Assembly: GCA_009667805.1 (NCBI GenBank)
Contig: CM019063.1
Coordinates: forward strand, 84,719,877-84,783,876
Direction of reading: 5' to 3'
Length of the DNA: 64,000 bases
Origin: Leptobrachium leishanense
Lineage: Eukaryota; Chordata; Amphibia; Anura; Megophryidae
Shown here: positions 11,619 through 23,410 of the stretch, one piece after another
Layout of the letters: every line of letters starts with the position of its first letter
How positions within the stretch are numbered: the stretch's first letter is position 1
The notes under the pieces: model-generated
Database searches by the model: none
What the model was told of the DNA's origin: nothing
The model's input: only the letters and a program-made list of their open reading frames with translations
Translations under genes and position numbers: made by a program

Positions 11619-13028
11619 TGTAGCGCTCACTCCCGGAGGAGCCGCTGAATAAACCTTGGGTTAGTCTCACCGCACTAGGGAATAAATATACACCAGCACT
11701 GTTGTGGATTTTATAGATTATATACTTTACTGATCCCAATAAAGTGACACATATAATGCAAATACGGTATATGAATGACAGGATTTCGTAATGCGGGAAA
11801 ACACGAGGCGGCAAAAGAAAAGGATTAAACCTATTACAGTGAATGTAATAAGCAAATCTTTGACTAGTCAAGTTGGGACCCTGTAGAATTTGACAAGAAG
11901 GCAGCGTGCTGGATTATACTTGGACTTGCGGCCTGTAAGGCCTCTCACCCATCCGGTAGACAGTAGGGATGTGCGTTTCGGGTTTCGGAATTTCGGAATT
12001 TTCACGAAATTTCCCGATTCGTGTTTTCGGATGCAGCCGATTTTCCAAAAAATTTTAGATCCGAAAACGGCAGATCCGAAAAGTTTTCCGAGCCAAAACG
12101 AAATATTTTCGGAATTTTCGAATGGACTTGAAATGTGTCAAATCAAAATTTATTGCTTTGAAACGAGGAGAACAGACGTTCCGAAAAAACGAAAATTTCC
12201 GAAATCACGAAAAGTCGATACAAAAAACGAGCTAAGTGACACGAAAATACGAAAAATGGTCGATATTCCGAAAACATCTACAATTCCGAAAAATGAAAAT
12301 TTCCGAAATCACGAAAAGTCAATACAAAAAACGAGCTAAGTGACACGAAAATACGAAAAATGGTCGATATTCCGAAACAAAAATGTACACGAAAAACGAG
12401 TCGAGTCGAGCTGAACCGAATCGAAACAGAAATCGCTCGAAACGAGCCTAATCGAAAAGTTTGAAAATCCGAAAAATCGAATCGAACCGAAAAAAAATTG
12501 GTGCACAAGCCTATTAGACAGTCCGTTCCACGGCCCGATCAAGGATGTCTCTCAGCTTGTCCTCCGGAACTCTGTGTCACTGGATCCGCTCTCTTGCTCG
12601 TCCGATCTCCAACTCGAGAACTACGGCCTACCGCCTACACTCCCTATGGATCATTGCGATCTCCTTACAAGGGGTCCAACTGGGACTGAAATTATGCGCC
12701 AACCTCTCAGCTGTAATGGGTATGCCTCCGCAAGTTACTGTCCCGATATCCAGCGCCCTCGAGGTAGCGTCTGCGCTCCGGCCTGGTCTCGATCTCTGCT
12801 GGCAGTCTCACTTGCGTCCTCTGTCTTTCGCCGCTCCGCTCACTCTGGCGCTCCTCTGCACGAGGCTACTTACGTCTTTCCTCTTTGTCCCACCCACTTC
12901 CTGTATCCGCCGCAAAGCCTGATGGATTTTGTAGTTCATTTAGGTCCCGCATTGTCCATATGGCTTTTGTCGCCCTCTGGTGGCTAAAACCGAGTAATTG
13001 CAGCAACACAGTTTTAAACAGCGCTACA
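11619..13028 (-). mobile_element. Solo LTR inserted in L1
   Basis: On the minus strand it begins TGTAGCGCTG (13028) and ends GAGCGCTACA (11619), flanked by a 4-bp duplication CTAG (11615-11618 and 13029-13032). It is related to the LTRs of the element at 37793: both share TAGCGCTG at the start, GCCACCAGAGGG, and an end with AAAATCCACAACAGTGCTGG and GCTCCTCCGGGAGTGAGCGC. Without its own 550-bp insertion it is about 850 bp, compared with 960 bp at 37793, so it belongs to a diverged subfamily. Confidence 0.9.
11964..12513. mobile_element. hAT-type MITE, TAGGGATG family
   Basis: Ends are TAGGGATGTGC and GTGCACAAGCCTA, with an 8-bp flanking duplication differing by one base (GTAGACAG 11956-11963, TTAGACAG 12514-12521), as expected of hAT elements. 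The interior is built of TTCGGAAT / CGAAATTTCCG / CCGAAAAACGAAAA motifs, with an exact-looking internal tandem duplication (about 12187-12257 and 12292-12365). No coding capacity. It sits in the solo LTR. Confidence 0.75.
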
Positions 13029-15324
13029 CTAGGTTAAAAAAAGAGGGGATAAAGGGCACCCCTGTCTCGTGCCCCGTTCTAAGAATAAGGGGTTAGAGTT
13101 AAACCCATTAGTCGTCACTGTGGCCGCCGGAAAACGATACAGTGCCTCAAACACGTTCCTAATTGATCTGCCGAAAAAATGATATTTAAAAAACCGACGC
13201 AAGTAGGCCCAAGATATTCGGTGAAATGTTTTGTCCGCATCGTAGCTGAGGATCAGGTCCGCCGAGGGTTGCCGTTCGTTAGACGCCCAAATTGCCGCCA
13301 GAGCTCGTCTAACATTCTGCACGGAGTGGCGCCCCTTTAAGAAACCCGTTTGTGCAGGGGCAATAGTCTGTCAAGGGCGCCTGGAGTCGGCATGCCATGA
13401 TACCAGACAAAAGTTTCAGGTCGACATTCAAGAGAGAAATTGGGCGGTAGGATGTGATTAGCATGGGATCTTTATTTGGCTTGGGAAGGACAACGATTCT
13501 TGAGGTATTAAAAGTCGATGGGGGGTCTTTGCACTGTAGAATATTATTATACAGCGTAGCTAGATGTGGAATTATGTGTCCCTGTAAAAGTTTATAAAAT
13601 TCCGCCGAAAAACCGTCCGGACCCGGCGTCTTATTAAGCTGTAAGCGAGCAATGGCACTTTGGATTTCCATTGGGCTAATTGGGGCGTTTAGCTTCTCCC
13701 GAGCCTCCACATCTAATTCTGGTAGGTTAGCTTCTAAAAAGATATTAGCCTGGGACTCCCAGACGTCCGGTTCTGCCTTATAAAATTGCTCGAAGTAATC
13801 TCTAAAATAAGCGTTGATTTTTAATGGACCTGTTAGGAGCTCACCGGTGAGTGTCTTGATCCGCGAGATTGAGGGAGGTGATGGCGTTTGCAGCCGAAGA
13901 AGGTTGGACAATAATTTCCCTTGTTTGTTACCTCAGTGAAAAAATTTATTTTGTTGGTGGAACCAGAAATATTGTGCCCTGTCCTCAACTATTTCGGCAT
14001 AACCCCTCTTGCTGGATTTGTATTCCGTCGCAGATTGAGCAGTGGCGTGAAGTAAGTGAGACCTGTGCGCGGACACTAGTGTCGAATGTGCCTCCTGTAG
14101 CCTTCTATTGATCTCTTTTCGCTTGCGTGATACATATTCTATTATATGACCCCTCATTACTGGCTTGGCTGCCTCCCAAAATAGATTGGTGTCGCCTAGA
14201 TGTTCTATATTGTCATCCACATAATTGTTCCAGCACAACTCCATATGGTTCCTAAATCCCTCTGACTTGTATAGCGAAGCCGGAAAGCGCCAGTTGCGGG
14301 ACTGCGGGAGAGGGGAGCCCAGCCGTAACTCCTTTGTGACTACTGCATGGTCAGAGATATGTATCATGCCAATAGAGGCATCGAGTATGGTGTGCTGCAA
14401 GGAAAGTGACAGGAGGAACATAACTATGCGTGAGAAGGAGTCATGGGGATGTGAGTAAAATGAGTAATCCCTCCCCTCCGGGTTAAGGAATCTCCATGCA
14501 TCTACCGGTACGATATGGTTTTGTAAGAACTTAGGTCCCGCCGTAAACTGCTTGGTGTCTGGAGATCTTCTAGGCCGTGCGCGATCTAGTGTTTGGTCTA
14601 CCACTGCGTTAAAATCCCCTCCCACCAGACAGTGATCAAAATTATGTTGCAGCAGTTGTGCATATAAGTCAGAATAAAATTGTAGATGGGGAAGCTGGGG
14701 GGCATACACATTCACAGCAAGTATCCTGCTTCTTGGATGGACACCAGCAGAATGGAGAACCTGCCCTGCGGGTCGTTCTTTTCCTCAACAAAATTGCAGT
14801 GCCACGCTTTTTATTTACATATGTGGCTGAGGTTTGGTAACCGATCCAGGGTGCCCGGAGAATATTAGTGGGTGAAGACTAATGGGTCTCCTGGAGAAAG
14901 ACAATATCTGGGCGTATTTTAGATAAGTGTGTGAGTACCTTCTTTCTTTTTATAGGGGAGTTTAGTCCCTCCACGTTCCACGAGACCACCTTAAAGGAGA
15001 CCTTATGATCGGGTGCCGGGGATGTCATATTCTGGGAGATAAGAATGGGAATGGACACGGTGTGTCCATAACAGCTAGAGGGGACCCCTCATGGTAAGGG
15101 GGGAACATGGCCGCGCTTATTATTTTTTAATTAAATTGTAGATGTGCAGTTATACAGTTACACTCTTGCAGTTTCCAGGAACCAAGCTGCAGGACAAGAA
15201 GAAAGATCAGGAGATGTTGTGGGCGTGTTGGCTCAGTGGAGACCTGAGTCCTGATATTTGATTCTCAGTTACAGCCAGCACTATTCAGGTGTTGCTATCC
15301 TGTGTGTCCCTTAGAAACTTACTG

Positions 15325-16639
15325 TAACAGATCTCTGTACCCCAACTGGGTCACATCTGTTAATGGGTGCTTCCACGCCGGTCCCATGTTCTCCTACCAG
15401 CAGTCTTTCATGACTTTCTCCAGCCCTTAGCCGAAGCTTAAGTATAGGCACACGCAAAGAGCTATGATAGCATTACACAGATAAGAGACAACATTCCAGA
15501 TCTGGAGGTTTTTAGAACAGTCAGCAACAACAGGGACTGAGTCTTTTAATGAAATAAATATATACAGTGCCAGGCAGGGCCTAGCAGCCAATGGGAAATG
15601 ATACCCTGGCTTCTAGTGCACCTCATCATTAATCGCGCTCATAGAATATTACTGTTCTTACTGCTCTGCAGTTGTCTGTTCTCTGTTTCTCAGCATCTGG
15701 GACATAATGAGACCAGGGACAGATAATGGGATTAGTATTGCTCAAGAATTGGCATATAAAACAGAACAATATCCATTCAAACTTTTAACAGATACAAACA
15801 CATTCCAGATATGGGTATTTGGAAAAGACTAAAGTGACCCACACAGTAATCCTATCAGCAGATAGTAACAGATACACATAGACAATAACAATATGAACAA
15901 TAACAGTATTCATAAATAATACAGATTACACAAACACCCTGCATCCTACAGGTACAGGGTGACTTCAACATAGGAGATGGCAGGGAAACAATATAGAACA
16001 TCAGGCCTGCACCTCTCAAATACATCTCTAGGCCCATGTACCTCAAGTGCAAAGTGATGCACATTACACCTGCTCAAACTCCACTCCTGATTTCCTGTGC
16101 ATCACATGTTGGGGATCACAGGTGTTGCATCATGATCTGGAATAGCTCACCTCCTATTTAAGGATGTTGCCCAGACCTTACGGAACTCCTACATAATCTT
16201 CTACATCATGAACATAGTGCTGCTCTTGTGAAACTGTCTTCCTTACTGTGTGTCAATATCTCCTTTGTAACAGGGCCTCCCTGGGTACAAGAGCTTCCCA
16301 GAACCACATCATGTACCAGAGGCTTATCATGTACCAGAGCCTACCAGTGTCATCATGTGTCTCACCTTGTTCCTGAGAACCAAAATTTCACCGCTATCCC
16401 TGCCTATTCCAATGTCCCTTTGTCCAGGTTGATTTCTGCTTTGTCCAATGTCTTTGTGTCCACTTTATCTACTGTACCTACTCAATCATCTCACTCTGCC
16501 TGTCCACCACCATACTCATTGTCCTGTATAGTAAACCTGTTGTAATAAAGAACGTTTAGTATATTATTGGACTCCTTGATTACTATCCAGTGTATGAAAT
16601 CCTACGGATGGAGCAGCCAGGACAGCAGTATGTGTGACA
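15325..16639 (+). mobile_element. Possible solo LTR
   Basis: Candidate ends TGTAACAGATC (15325) and GTATGTGTGACA (16639) have TG...CA form. A TATA-like CTATTTAAGG lies near 16152 and AATAAA near 16545, the order expected in an LTR. No matching target duplication was found (CTTAC against AACAA), so the 5' boundary is doubtful. There is no coding region. Confidence 0.35.
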
Positions 16640-16901
16640 AACAATACATTCTTGTGATATGTAGGTTTTGAAAATTGATATATTTTAGACCACATACATT
16701 TATATTCGTAGAGCTTTGGCAGGTTATAGATGATTTAACAAACATTTAAGCCATGGACAGCCCTATGGAATCAGAATATACAGTATGCTATAAATAAATA
16801 TAGTACATGGGTGAGAAGGGTTTGTAAATCCTAAACATCTTCTGCACTATGCAGATATAATCTACTCTATGTCAATAAATTGTGGTATACAACTAAGCAG
16901 T

Positions 16902-17950
16902 CATTAATATAACCAGGAAAAAGAGTGTCATCTGCGCTCGTTTCTATGTGTTCCATGTACAACAAAAATGAGGTTTTTGTTTGTTTCAATGGCCATTGCA
17001 ACGTAAGCCCACTCGCCACTTCAAGGCACCTCTTTAGAGTGGGTACCTAACAATTGTGACCAAAAGGCCGCTCTACTGAGCAGCTCCAAGCCCCTCCAGC
17101 TGCTTTTCAGTGAAGGAGAGGCAAAGATGGTGGCTTTTATTTATACACGCACCAAACACTTCCCATTTGGGATCAAAAACAAAAACATGGAAAGAGGAAC
17201 AGCTGCAGAACGACGGACTGGTGTTACAAGCATGATATACATAAATACAGAAAAAATGGCGTCGCGCCACAATTGTTAGGTACCCACTCTAAAGAGGTGC
17301 CTTGAAGTGGCGAGTGGGCTTACGTTGCAATGGCCATTGAAACAAACAAAAACCTCATTTTTGTTGTACATGGAACACATAGAAACGAGCGCAGATGACA
17401 CTCTTTTTCCTTGTTATGTTTTATGCATTGACTGGGCTGTTACTCCTGGCAGTTGCTGCCCCTCCGAAAATAAGTGAGTATGGGCGCGACGCCATTTTTT
17501 CTGTATTTATGTATATCATGCTTGTAACACCAGTCCGTCGTTCTGCAGCTGTTCCTCTTTCCATGTTTTTTCTTTTTGATCCCAAATGGGAAGTGTTTGG
17601 TGCGTGTATAAATAAAAGCCACCATCTTTGCCTCTCCTTCGCTGAAAAGCAGCTGGAGGGGCTTGGAGCTGCTCAGTAGAGCGGCCTTTTGGTCACAATT
17701 GTTAGGTACCCACTCTAAAGAGGTGCCTTGAAGTGGCGAGTGGGCTTACGTTGCAATGGCCATTGAAACAAACAAAAACCTCATTTTTGTTGTACATGGA
17801 ACACATAGAAACGAGCGCAGATGACACTCTTTTTCCTTGTTATGTTTTATGCATTGACTGGGCTGTTACTCCTGGCAGTTGCTGCCCCTCCGAAAATAAG
17901 TGAGTATGGGCGCGACGCCATTTTTTCTGTATTTATTAATATAACCAGGT
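16902..17950. repeat. Inverted and tandem repeat complex
   Basis: Both sides carry ATTAATATAACCAGG (near 16904 and 17936). Between them the order is an inverted copy of 17485-17836 (at 16919-17267), then a forward unit (17268-17693), then a partial second forward unit (17694-17935). The forward unit is about 425 bp and begins TGTTAGGTACCCACTC. The arms are about 350 bp and nearly identical, so the block can fold back. It may be a rearranged retroposed sequence or a satellite fragment; no family is recognised. Confidence 0.8.
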
Positions 17951-17966
17951 TTTGTGATAGGAAATA

Positions 17967-19546
17967 CAGTATCTCACAGAAGTGAGTACACCCCTCACAG
18001 TTTTGAAAATATTTTATTATATCTTTTCATGTGACAACACTGAAGAAATGACACTTTGCTACAATGTAAAGTAGTGAGTGTACAGCTTGTATAACAGTGT
18101 AAATTTGCTGTCCCTTCAAAATAACTCAACACACACAGCCATTAGTCTAAACCACTGGTAACAAAAGTGAGTACACCCCTAAGCGAAAATGTCCAAAATG
18201 GACCCAATTAGCCATTTTCGTTCGTGTTAGAAGGTCTTGGGTGTGAATGGGGAGCAGGTGTATTAAATTTGGTGTTATTGCTCTCACACTCTCATACTGG
18301 TCACTGGAAATTAAACATGGCACCTCATGGCAAAGAACTCTGAAAATCAGAATAAAGAGAATTGTTGCTCTACATGGCCTAGGCTATAAGAAGATTGCCA
18401 AGATCCTGAAACTGAGCTGGGGATTGGTGGCCAAGACCATACAGCAGTTTAACAGGACAGGTTCCATTCAGAATAGGCCTCACCATGGTCGTCCAAAGAA
18501 TTTGAGTGCACGTGCTCAGCGTCATATCCAGAGGTTGTCTTTGGGCAATAGATGTATGAATGCTGCCAGCATTGCTGCAGATGTTGAAGGGGTCAGCCTG
18601 GCAGTGCTCAGACCATACACCGCACACTGCATCAAATTGATCTGCATGGCTGTCATCCCAGAAGGAAGCTTCTAAAGATGATGCACAAGAAAGTCCGCAA
18701 ACAGTTTGCTGAAGACTAGCAGACTAAGGACATGGATTACTGGAACCATGTCCTGTGGTCTGATGAGACCAAGATAAACTTATTTGGTTCAGATGGTGTC
18801 AAGCGTGTGTGGCGGCAACCAGGTGAGGAGTACAAAGACAAGTGTGTCTTGCCTACAATCAAGCATGGTGGTGGGAGTGTCATGGTCTGGGGCCGCTTGA
18901 GTGCTGTCGACACTGGGAAGCTAAAGTTCATTGAGGGAACCATGAATGCCAACATGTAATGTGACATACTGAAGCAGAGCATGATCCCCTCTCTTCGGAG
19001 ACTGGGCCGCAGGGCAGTATTCCAACGTGATAACGACCCCAAACACATCTCCAAGACGACCACTGCCTTGCTAAAGAAGCTGAGGGTAAAGATGATGGAC
19101 TGGCAAAGCATGTCTCCAGACCTAAATCCTATTGAACATCTGTGGGGCATCCTTAAACGGAAAGAGGAGGAGCACAAGGTCTCTAACATCCACCAGCTCC
19201 GTGATGTCATCATGGATGAGCGGAAGAGGACTACAGTGGCAACCTGTGAAGCTCTGGTAAACTCTATGCCCAAGAGGGTTAAGGCAGTGTTGGAAAATAA
19301 TAGTGTCTACACAAAATATTGACACTTTCACTTAAGGGTGTACTCACTTTGTTGCCAGCGGTTTAGGCATTATTGGCTGTGTGTTGAGTTATTTTGAGGG
19401 GACAACAAATTTACACTGTTATACAAGCTGTACACTCACTACTTTACATTGTAGCAAAGTGTCCTTTCTTCAGTGTTGTCACAGGAAAAGATACAATAAA
19501 ATATTTATAAAAATGTGAGGGGTGTACTCACTTCTGTGAAATACTG
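17967..19546 (+). mobile_element. Full-length Tc1 transposon, inactive
   Basis: It is flanked by TA (17965-17966, 19547-19548). Terminal inverted repeats of roughly 215 bp start CAGTATCTCACAGAAGTGAG and contain a second TGAGTACACCCCT motif near the inner end (about 18170), the direct-repeat layout to which Tc1 transposase binds. The element is about 1.58 kb, the normal Tc1 size, and the enclosed transposase is broken. Confidence 0.93.
18317..19322 (+). pseudogene. Tc1 transposase pseudogene
   Basis: The likely start is the ATG at 18317 (MAPHGKEL), but a TGA follows at once and the frame shifts. The helix-turn-helix frame reads GLGYKKIAKILKLS, with GRPKNLSARAQRHIQRL after it. A second frame shift occurs around 18600-18720. 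The catalytic region continues in 18732-18959 (LWSDETKINLFG, then KHGGGSVMVWG), a stop at 18957-18959 follows, and 18981-19322 has DNDPKHISK and [17 protein letters not shown] with DD34E spacing. It ends next to the right inverted repeat. All three acidic residues are still present, so death is due to stops and frameshifts. Confidence 0.92.
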
Positions 19547-19568
19547 TAAATTGAATCACCCAGAATTT

Positions 19569-20150
19569 TATTTATTTATTTTATTTATAAAGGATTTTAC
19601 CAGGAAGGATACATTGAGATTTCTCTTGTTTTCATGTATGTCCTGGGTTCAAGAACATGGTTACAGAAATACAAAGTAGTAAAATGCAAGAAATTAACAC
19701 AAAAACAAATATACAGATTAACAGAAAATAAATATGTAGGAAATAGTCATTATGTTACATGTTTACAGGTGCATTCTGTATTGAGGTATGTTAGTAAGGA
19801 GCTCTTGAATGACTTTCGACTGGGGGAAGATTTGATGGCGTCTGGGAGGTTATTCCATATTTGCGGTGCTCTGTAGGAAAATGAGGATCGAGCCACTGTC
19901 TTTTTGTATTGTGGTATTGTAAGTAAGGTGCTGGTCCTGGATCGGAGGTTATAGGATGAGGGAACTGCTGGGGGAAGCAGCCTATTCAGGTAGGGTAGAA
20001 TGATTCTGCTATTTAAATAGTTTGTTGATATTATTTGCTTTGGCGAACCAGAGTTATCTTGGTCAGGAAAGAAAATCCTTGTCTTCAACACATCCAAGTG
20101 TATAACAAAAAAGAAACCAATCAATTTCGTTGATCTCCACACAGAGTAAA
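19569..20150 (-). mobile_element. LINE 3' fragment (L2/Rex-like)
   Basis: The minus strand carries the reverse transcriptase C-terminus and then a 3' untranslated tail ending in the ATCCTTCCTGGTAAAATCC / TTTATAAATAAAAT block at 19569-19640. The same fragment occurs at 45130-45560. Its tail is the one borrowed by the SINE at 28189 and 63485. Confidence 0.8.
19750..20142 (-). pseudogene. LINE reverse transcriptase C-terminal fragment
   Basis: The frame reads LPPAVPSSYNLRSRTSTLL, TIPQYKKTVARSSFSYRAP and QIWNNLPDAIKSSPSRKSFK, the hallmark C-terminal block of L2/Rex-type LINE proteins. No catalytic domain is present. It is 5'-truncated and about 80% identical by eye to the frame at 45546-45316. 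Confidence 0.8.
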
Positions 20151-20163
20151 ATACATATACAGG

Positions 20164-20343
20164 CAGGGTTATTCAGAGAGCGTGAAAAGCAGGAGAATGA
20201 CTGGATAATGAAAAATTCTAGGTCAAAATAGCCAAACCAGAAAAATTCTCCCTTTCATCTCACTTTCCAAATTGGCTATTTTGACCTAGAATTTTTCATT
20301 CTCCAGTCGTTCTCCTGCTTTTCACGCTCTCTGAATAATCCTG
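20164..20343. mobile_element. Foldback MITE, 180 bp
   Basis: Starts CAGGGTTATTCAGAGAGCG and ends CGCTCTCTGAATAATCCTG. The two halves are near-perfect complements (for example GTGAAAAGCAGGAGAATGAC against GTCGTTCTCCTGCTTTTCAC), so the whole element is one long hairpin with a short loop. A relative of almost the same length lies at 50385-50565. It adjoins the next MITE. Confidence 0.85.
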
Positions 20344-21248
20344 CTGGTAATTCAAAGAGATTTGAAAAGTCACCGCACGTTCGGTGACTTTTCGTTCTCT
20401 TCAATTCGGTTCCTTTTGTCGATCCCATTTCGGTGACCCTGCGGTGTATTCAGCAAGCACCACAGGGTCCCCGAATTGCAGGGAAAAGCTGCCGCAAACC
20501 TGCCGAAAACTCACCGCAAAACCCAGCGAATGCACGCCGAAAACCCTGAAAAACATCTGGATTAACCTGCGAAAACCACGGAAAAACCCAAGCAGGATCC
20601 GATCGCAGCCTCGGAAAAAGCCAAGACCGCAGAAGAGGCAGCGAATAAATTAGGAAAACAGTTTGCTTGAATGTTTGAAAAGTGAAACGCTGTTTGCAAA
20701 GAAACTACTGAGCGAAAATGTCTGAAATTTACATATGAGGTCCAGGGAATGATAATAAAAAGGTCTGTTACAGAAAAAATAAGTAAACTTAAAAAAAATC
20801 CAAAAAAAAATCGGACTTTTAAAAAAAAAAATCAAGAAAAATACTTAAAATATCCTAAAAAATTTATAAATAAAGAGACTCTTTACTGCAGAATTTTATA
20901 ATGAATGGTTTATTAGATATTTAATTAAAACGGGAATATTTTTAACATTGAAGCCCATGGGATTCTCCTGAATAAACCTGCCGAATGAAACCACCGAACA
21001 GCAGGGCATTTTGGGAACCTTTCACTGCTGGTTTGTGTTCTCTGAATAGCCGAAGCAGTGCTTTTTTATGGGGATTTCACTGCCCTCGAACAGGCACCGA
21101 ACAGGCACCGTATGTGCAGGCAATTCGCCAGGATTTGGCGAATTGCCTGCTCTCTGGATAGCCGAATGGCCAGGAAAGGTAACCGAACACTGATTTTCTG
21201 CATTTGGTTAATTTTCTCAAGCAATTCGGATCTCTTTGAATTACCCTG
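20344..21248 (+). mobile_element. CAGGGTTATTC-family MITE, 0.9 kb
   Basis: Ends GGTAATTCAAAGAGATTTG and CGGATCTCTTTGAATTACCC are complementary. A short hairpin follows the left end (AAAGTCACCGCACG...CGGTGACTTTT). The interior holds one forward copy of the shared core module (about 20871-20965). The element at 45763-46650 is the same family in the opposite direction. No coding region: the two elements share an out-of-context open frame only because their DNA is homologous. Confidence 0.8.
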
Positions 21249-22019
21249 ATAGTGACAAATGCAATTATGGTGTCAAATGCTACTCCATATATGTGAATTG
21301 AAGTGCACAAAGTGTATAAAGAATATAAATTACTTAAATTTGTGGCTTCTTCATCCAATTAAGGATCATGAATTAACCCCAAAAAAGAAGAGGAAATCAA
21401 TAATAGTGCAGTACCGTTATATCAGCTCTACTAGCCCAAAAAGACTGTTCACACTCACATTTAATAGAGCCCAACAATATTTGGCTCAATTTCTTTGCAT
21501 CAGTCTTTTCCAGGAGGCGACCTATAATTAGGGATGAGCCGAACACCCCTGTATTCGGTTAACATTCGAACTCGAACAATTTCAAAAGTTCGGGTTCGGA
21601 CGCGAACACGATCCGAACTCAATGCAAGTCAATGGGACTCAAACGTTCGATTTTTAGAGTGACCTGCAAGAGGGCATATATGCAAGATATTTGCCATAAA
21701 AGGTGTATGGGGGTTCGGGTAGTGCCCTGGGGGACAGGAAACAAGGAAAAAAAGTAAAAAAAAATACGTTTTTAAAGGAACAGTGATTTTTCCATGAAAT
21801 AAAGGTTAAGAATAAAATGAAAAATTCCTTCAAATATCGTGCAAATGAAGGTAAATGTTTTTCCTTTAATCTATTCATAAACAACTGCTTGGGGCGGCAG
21901 CCTGTATGAAAAGAGGAGACGTTTTAGGACACGCAGAACAAGTTTAGTGATTTTTTTGGCTAAATTATGGTGAAATTTAAGCAGGCTTTGGATGAAAGTA
22001 ACAACAGGTGCATAAAAAT

Positions 22020-22500
22020 TGGACCTTTGGTGCCAGCTAGTGCCTTCACACCGTAACCCCTCTGAGGTATTGTGGAAGAGTGCAGGGGGGACTCTGCATT
22101 CAAATATTAAAATGATTGGATTCTGGTACACGCGTCAGTGCACCCAAATATTGGGCCTTTGGTGCCAACTAGTGCCTTCACACCGTAACCCCTCTGAGGT
22201 ATTGTGGAAGAGTGCAGGGGTGGACTCTGCATTCAAATATTAAAATGATTGGAATCTGGTACACGCGTCAGTGTCAGTGCACCCAAATATTGGGCATTTG
22301 GTGGCAGCTAGTGCCTTCACACTGTAACCCCTCTGAGGTATTGTGGAAGAGTGCAGGGGTGGACCCTGCAGTCAAATATTACAATGATATGAATCTGGTA
22401 CACGCGTCAGTGTACCCAATTATTGGGTCTTTGGTGCCAGCTAGTGCCTTCACACCGTAACCCCTCTGAGGTATTGTGGAAGAGTGCAGTGGTGGAGGTT
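22020..22500 (+). repeat. Tandem repeat, ~119-125 bp units
   Basis: Four units containing TAGTGCCTTCACACCGTAAC, CCTCTGAGGTATTGTGGAAG, AGTGCAGGGGTGGAC and ACACGCGTCAGTG. From about 22500 to 22800 the same units run in reverse orientation (TGCACTCTTCCACAATACC), so 22500 is close to the palindrome centre. Confidence 0.85.
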
Positions 22501-22828
22501 TCATATCATTTTAATATTGGACCGCAGGGTCCAACCCTGCACTCTTCCACAATACCAAAGAGGGGTTACTTACGGTGTGAAGGCACTTGCTGCCACCAAA
22601 GGCACAATATTTGGGTGCACTGCCACTGACGCCTATACCAGATTCATATCATTTTAATATTGGACCGCAGGGTCCACCACTGCACTCTTCCACAATACCA
22701 CAGAGGGGTTATGGTGTGAAGGCACTTGCTGCCACCAAAAGCAAAATATTTGGGCGCACTGACGCCTGTACCAAATTCATATCATTTTAAGAGGGGTTAC
22801 GGTGTGACGGCACTGTTGCCGACACTAA

Positions 22829-23247
22829 GGCTAGGGTCAGACAAAAGCATTTTTCCCCGCGAACGTGAAAAAGTGCGTCCGAACACATTGACGTATTTTT
22901 TGACGGAATGCGCAAAAACGGTCAGACGACGCGCATTTTCGGGCGTGATTTTGTACGGATCGTCAATAAAACTCTTTTTGCGTCTGGACGTTATGTAGGC
23001 TGGACATTAGCAGTGTCTGACATCTCCTAATCAAGCAAACACGCCGCAGCTGCGCACTCAGTACGTCAGTACTAGCGGTTCAGCGTTCTCAAAAAAATGT
23101 GTTCAAATTCCACTTGCGTTGCACGGCCGGACTTTTGTGCGGCCGTACATCGTATATTGGCCTTCATTGCCCGTCATCTGCTGCTAGTGCGGCCGTAATT
23201 ATGTGCGCCAGAACGCACGTTAAAAGTGCGCTGGTCTGACCCCAGCC
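22829..23247. mobile_element. Harbinger-type MITE
   Basis: Ends GGCTAGGGTCAGAC and GTCTGACCCCAGCC with a 3-bp TAA duplication (22826-22828, 23248-23250), the target pattern of PIF/Harbinger elements. CpG-rich interior, no coding. About 90% similar by eye to the next MITE. Confidence 0.8.
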
Positions 23248-23410
23248 TAAGGGCCCAATTTTAAAGCACCTATTGTTACTTTCATCCAAAGCCTGCATAA
23301 GTTTCACCATAATTTAGCCAAAAAATCACTAAACTTGTGCTGCGTGTCCTAAAATGGCTCCTCTTTTCACACAGACTGCCGCCCCAAGCAGTTGTTTATG
23401 AATAGATTAA

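Larger units (their letters stand above)
8489..15028 (-). pseudogene. L1 ORF2 (endonuclease-reverse transcriptase), interrupted
   Basis: ORF2 nicks target DNA and copies RNA onto it. From the start codon at 15026-15028 the endonuclease begins (VVSWNVEGLNSPIKRKK, then PDIVFLQETH) and meets a stop. The frame 14715-13933 continues with NVYAPQLPHLQFYSDL, GGDFNAVVD and the ISDHAVV active-site block. The reverse transcriptase follows: KTPGPDGFSAEFYKLL, LPKPNKDP and SYRPISLLNVDLKLLSGIMA (13911-13309), then YDADKTFHRISW and GTRQGCPLSPLF (13322-13029). After the solo LTR it resumes with LAIEPFIRILL and VVAFADDLLLFL (about 11500-11615), which is the catalytic pair. The C-terminus runs 11411-9838. Beyond the TTAA element about 38 more codons reach a stop at 8489-8491. 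Stops and frame changes make it dead. Confidence 0.9.
8338..15115 (-). mobile_element. L1-clade LINE with two nested insertions
   Basis: One L1-type element reads right to left. Its 3' end lies near 8338, where the minus strand shows CAATAAACATATTTTG followed by an A-rich tail. ORF2 starts at 15028, and some 5' sequence reaches about 15115. Two later insertions split it: a TTAA element (8599-9833) near the end of ORF2 and a solo LTR (11619-13028) in the reverse transcriptase. ORF1 is not visible. Confidence 0.9.

Noticed and set aside
16228..16545. 105-codon frame as a gene
   Set aside because: Lies in the possible LTR, has no conserved motif and no plausible promoter-to-start arrangement.
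15325..16639. Full LTR retrotransposon
   Set aside because: Only one possible LTR, no primer site, no coding region and no matching target duplication.
17395..17679. 94-codon open frame beginning with a signal-peptide-like MTLFFLVMFYALTGLLLLAV
   Set aside because: It lies wholly inside the inverted/tandem repeat block, runs through unit junctions and has no splice or promoter context.
21058..21249. Open frame with near-identical counterpart at 45769-46017 (PNRHRMCRQFA...)
   Set aside because: The two are homologous MITE ends; the frame is not longer than expected by chance and has no protein family.
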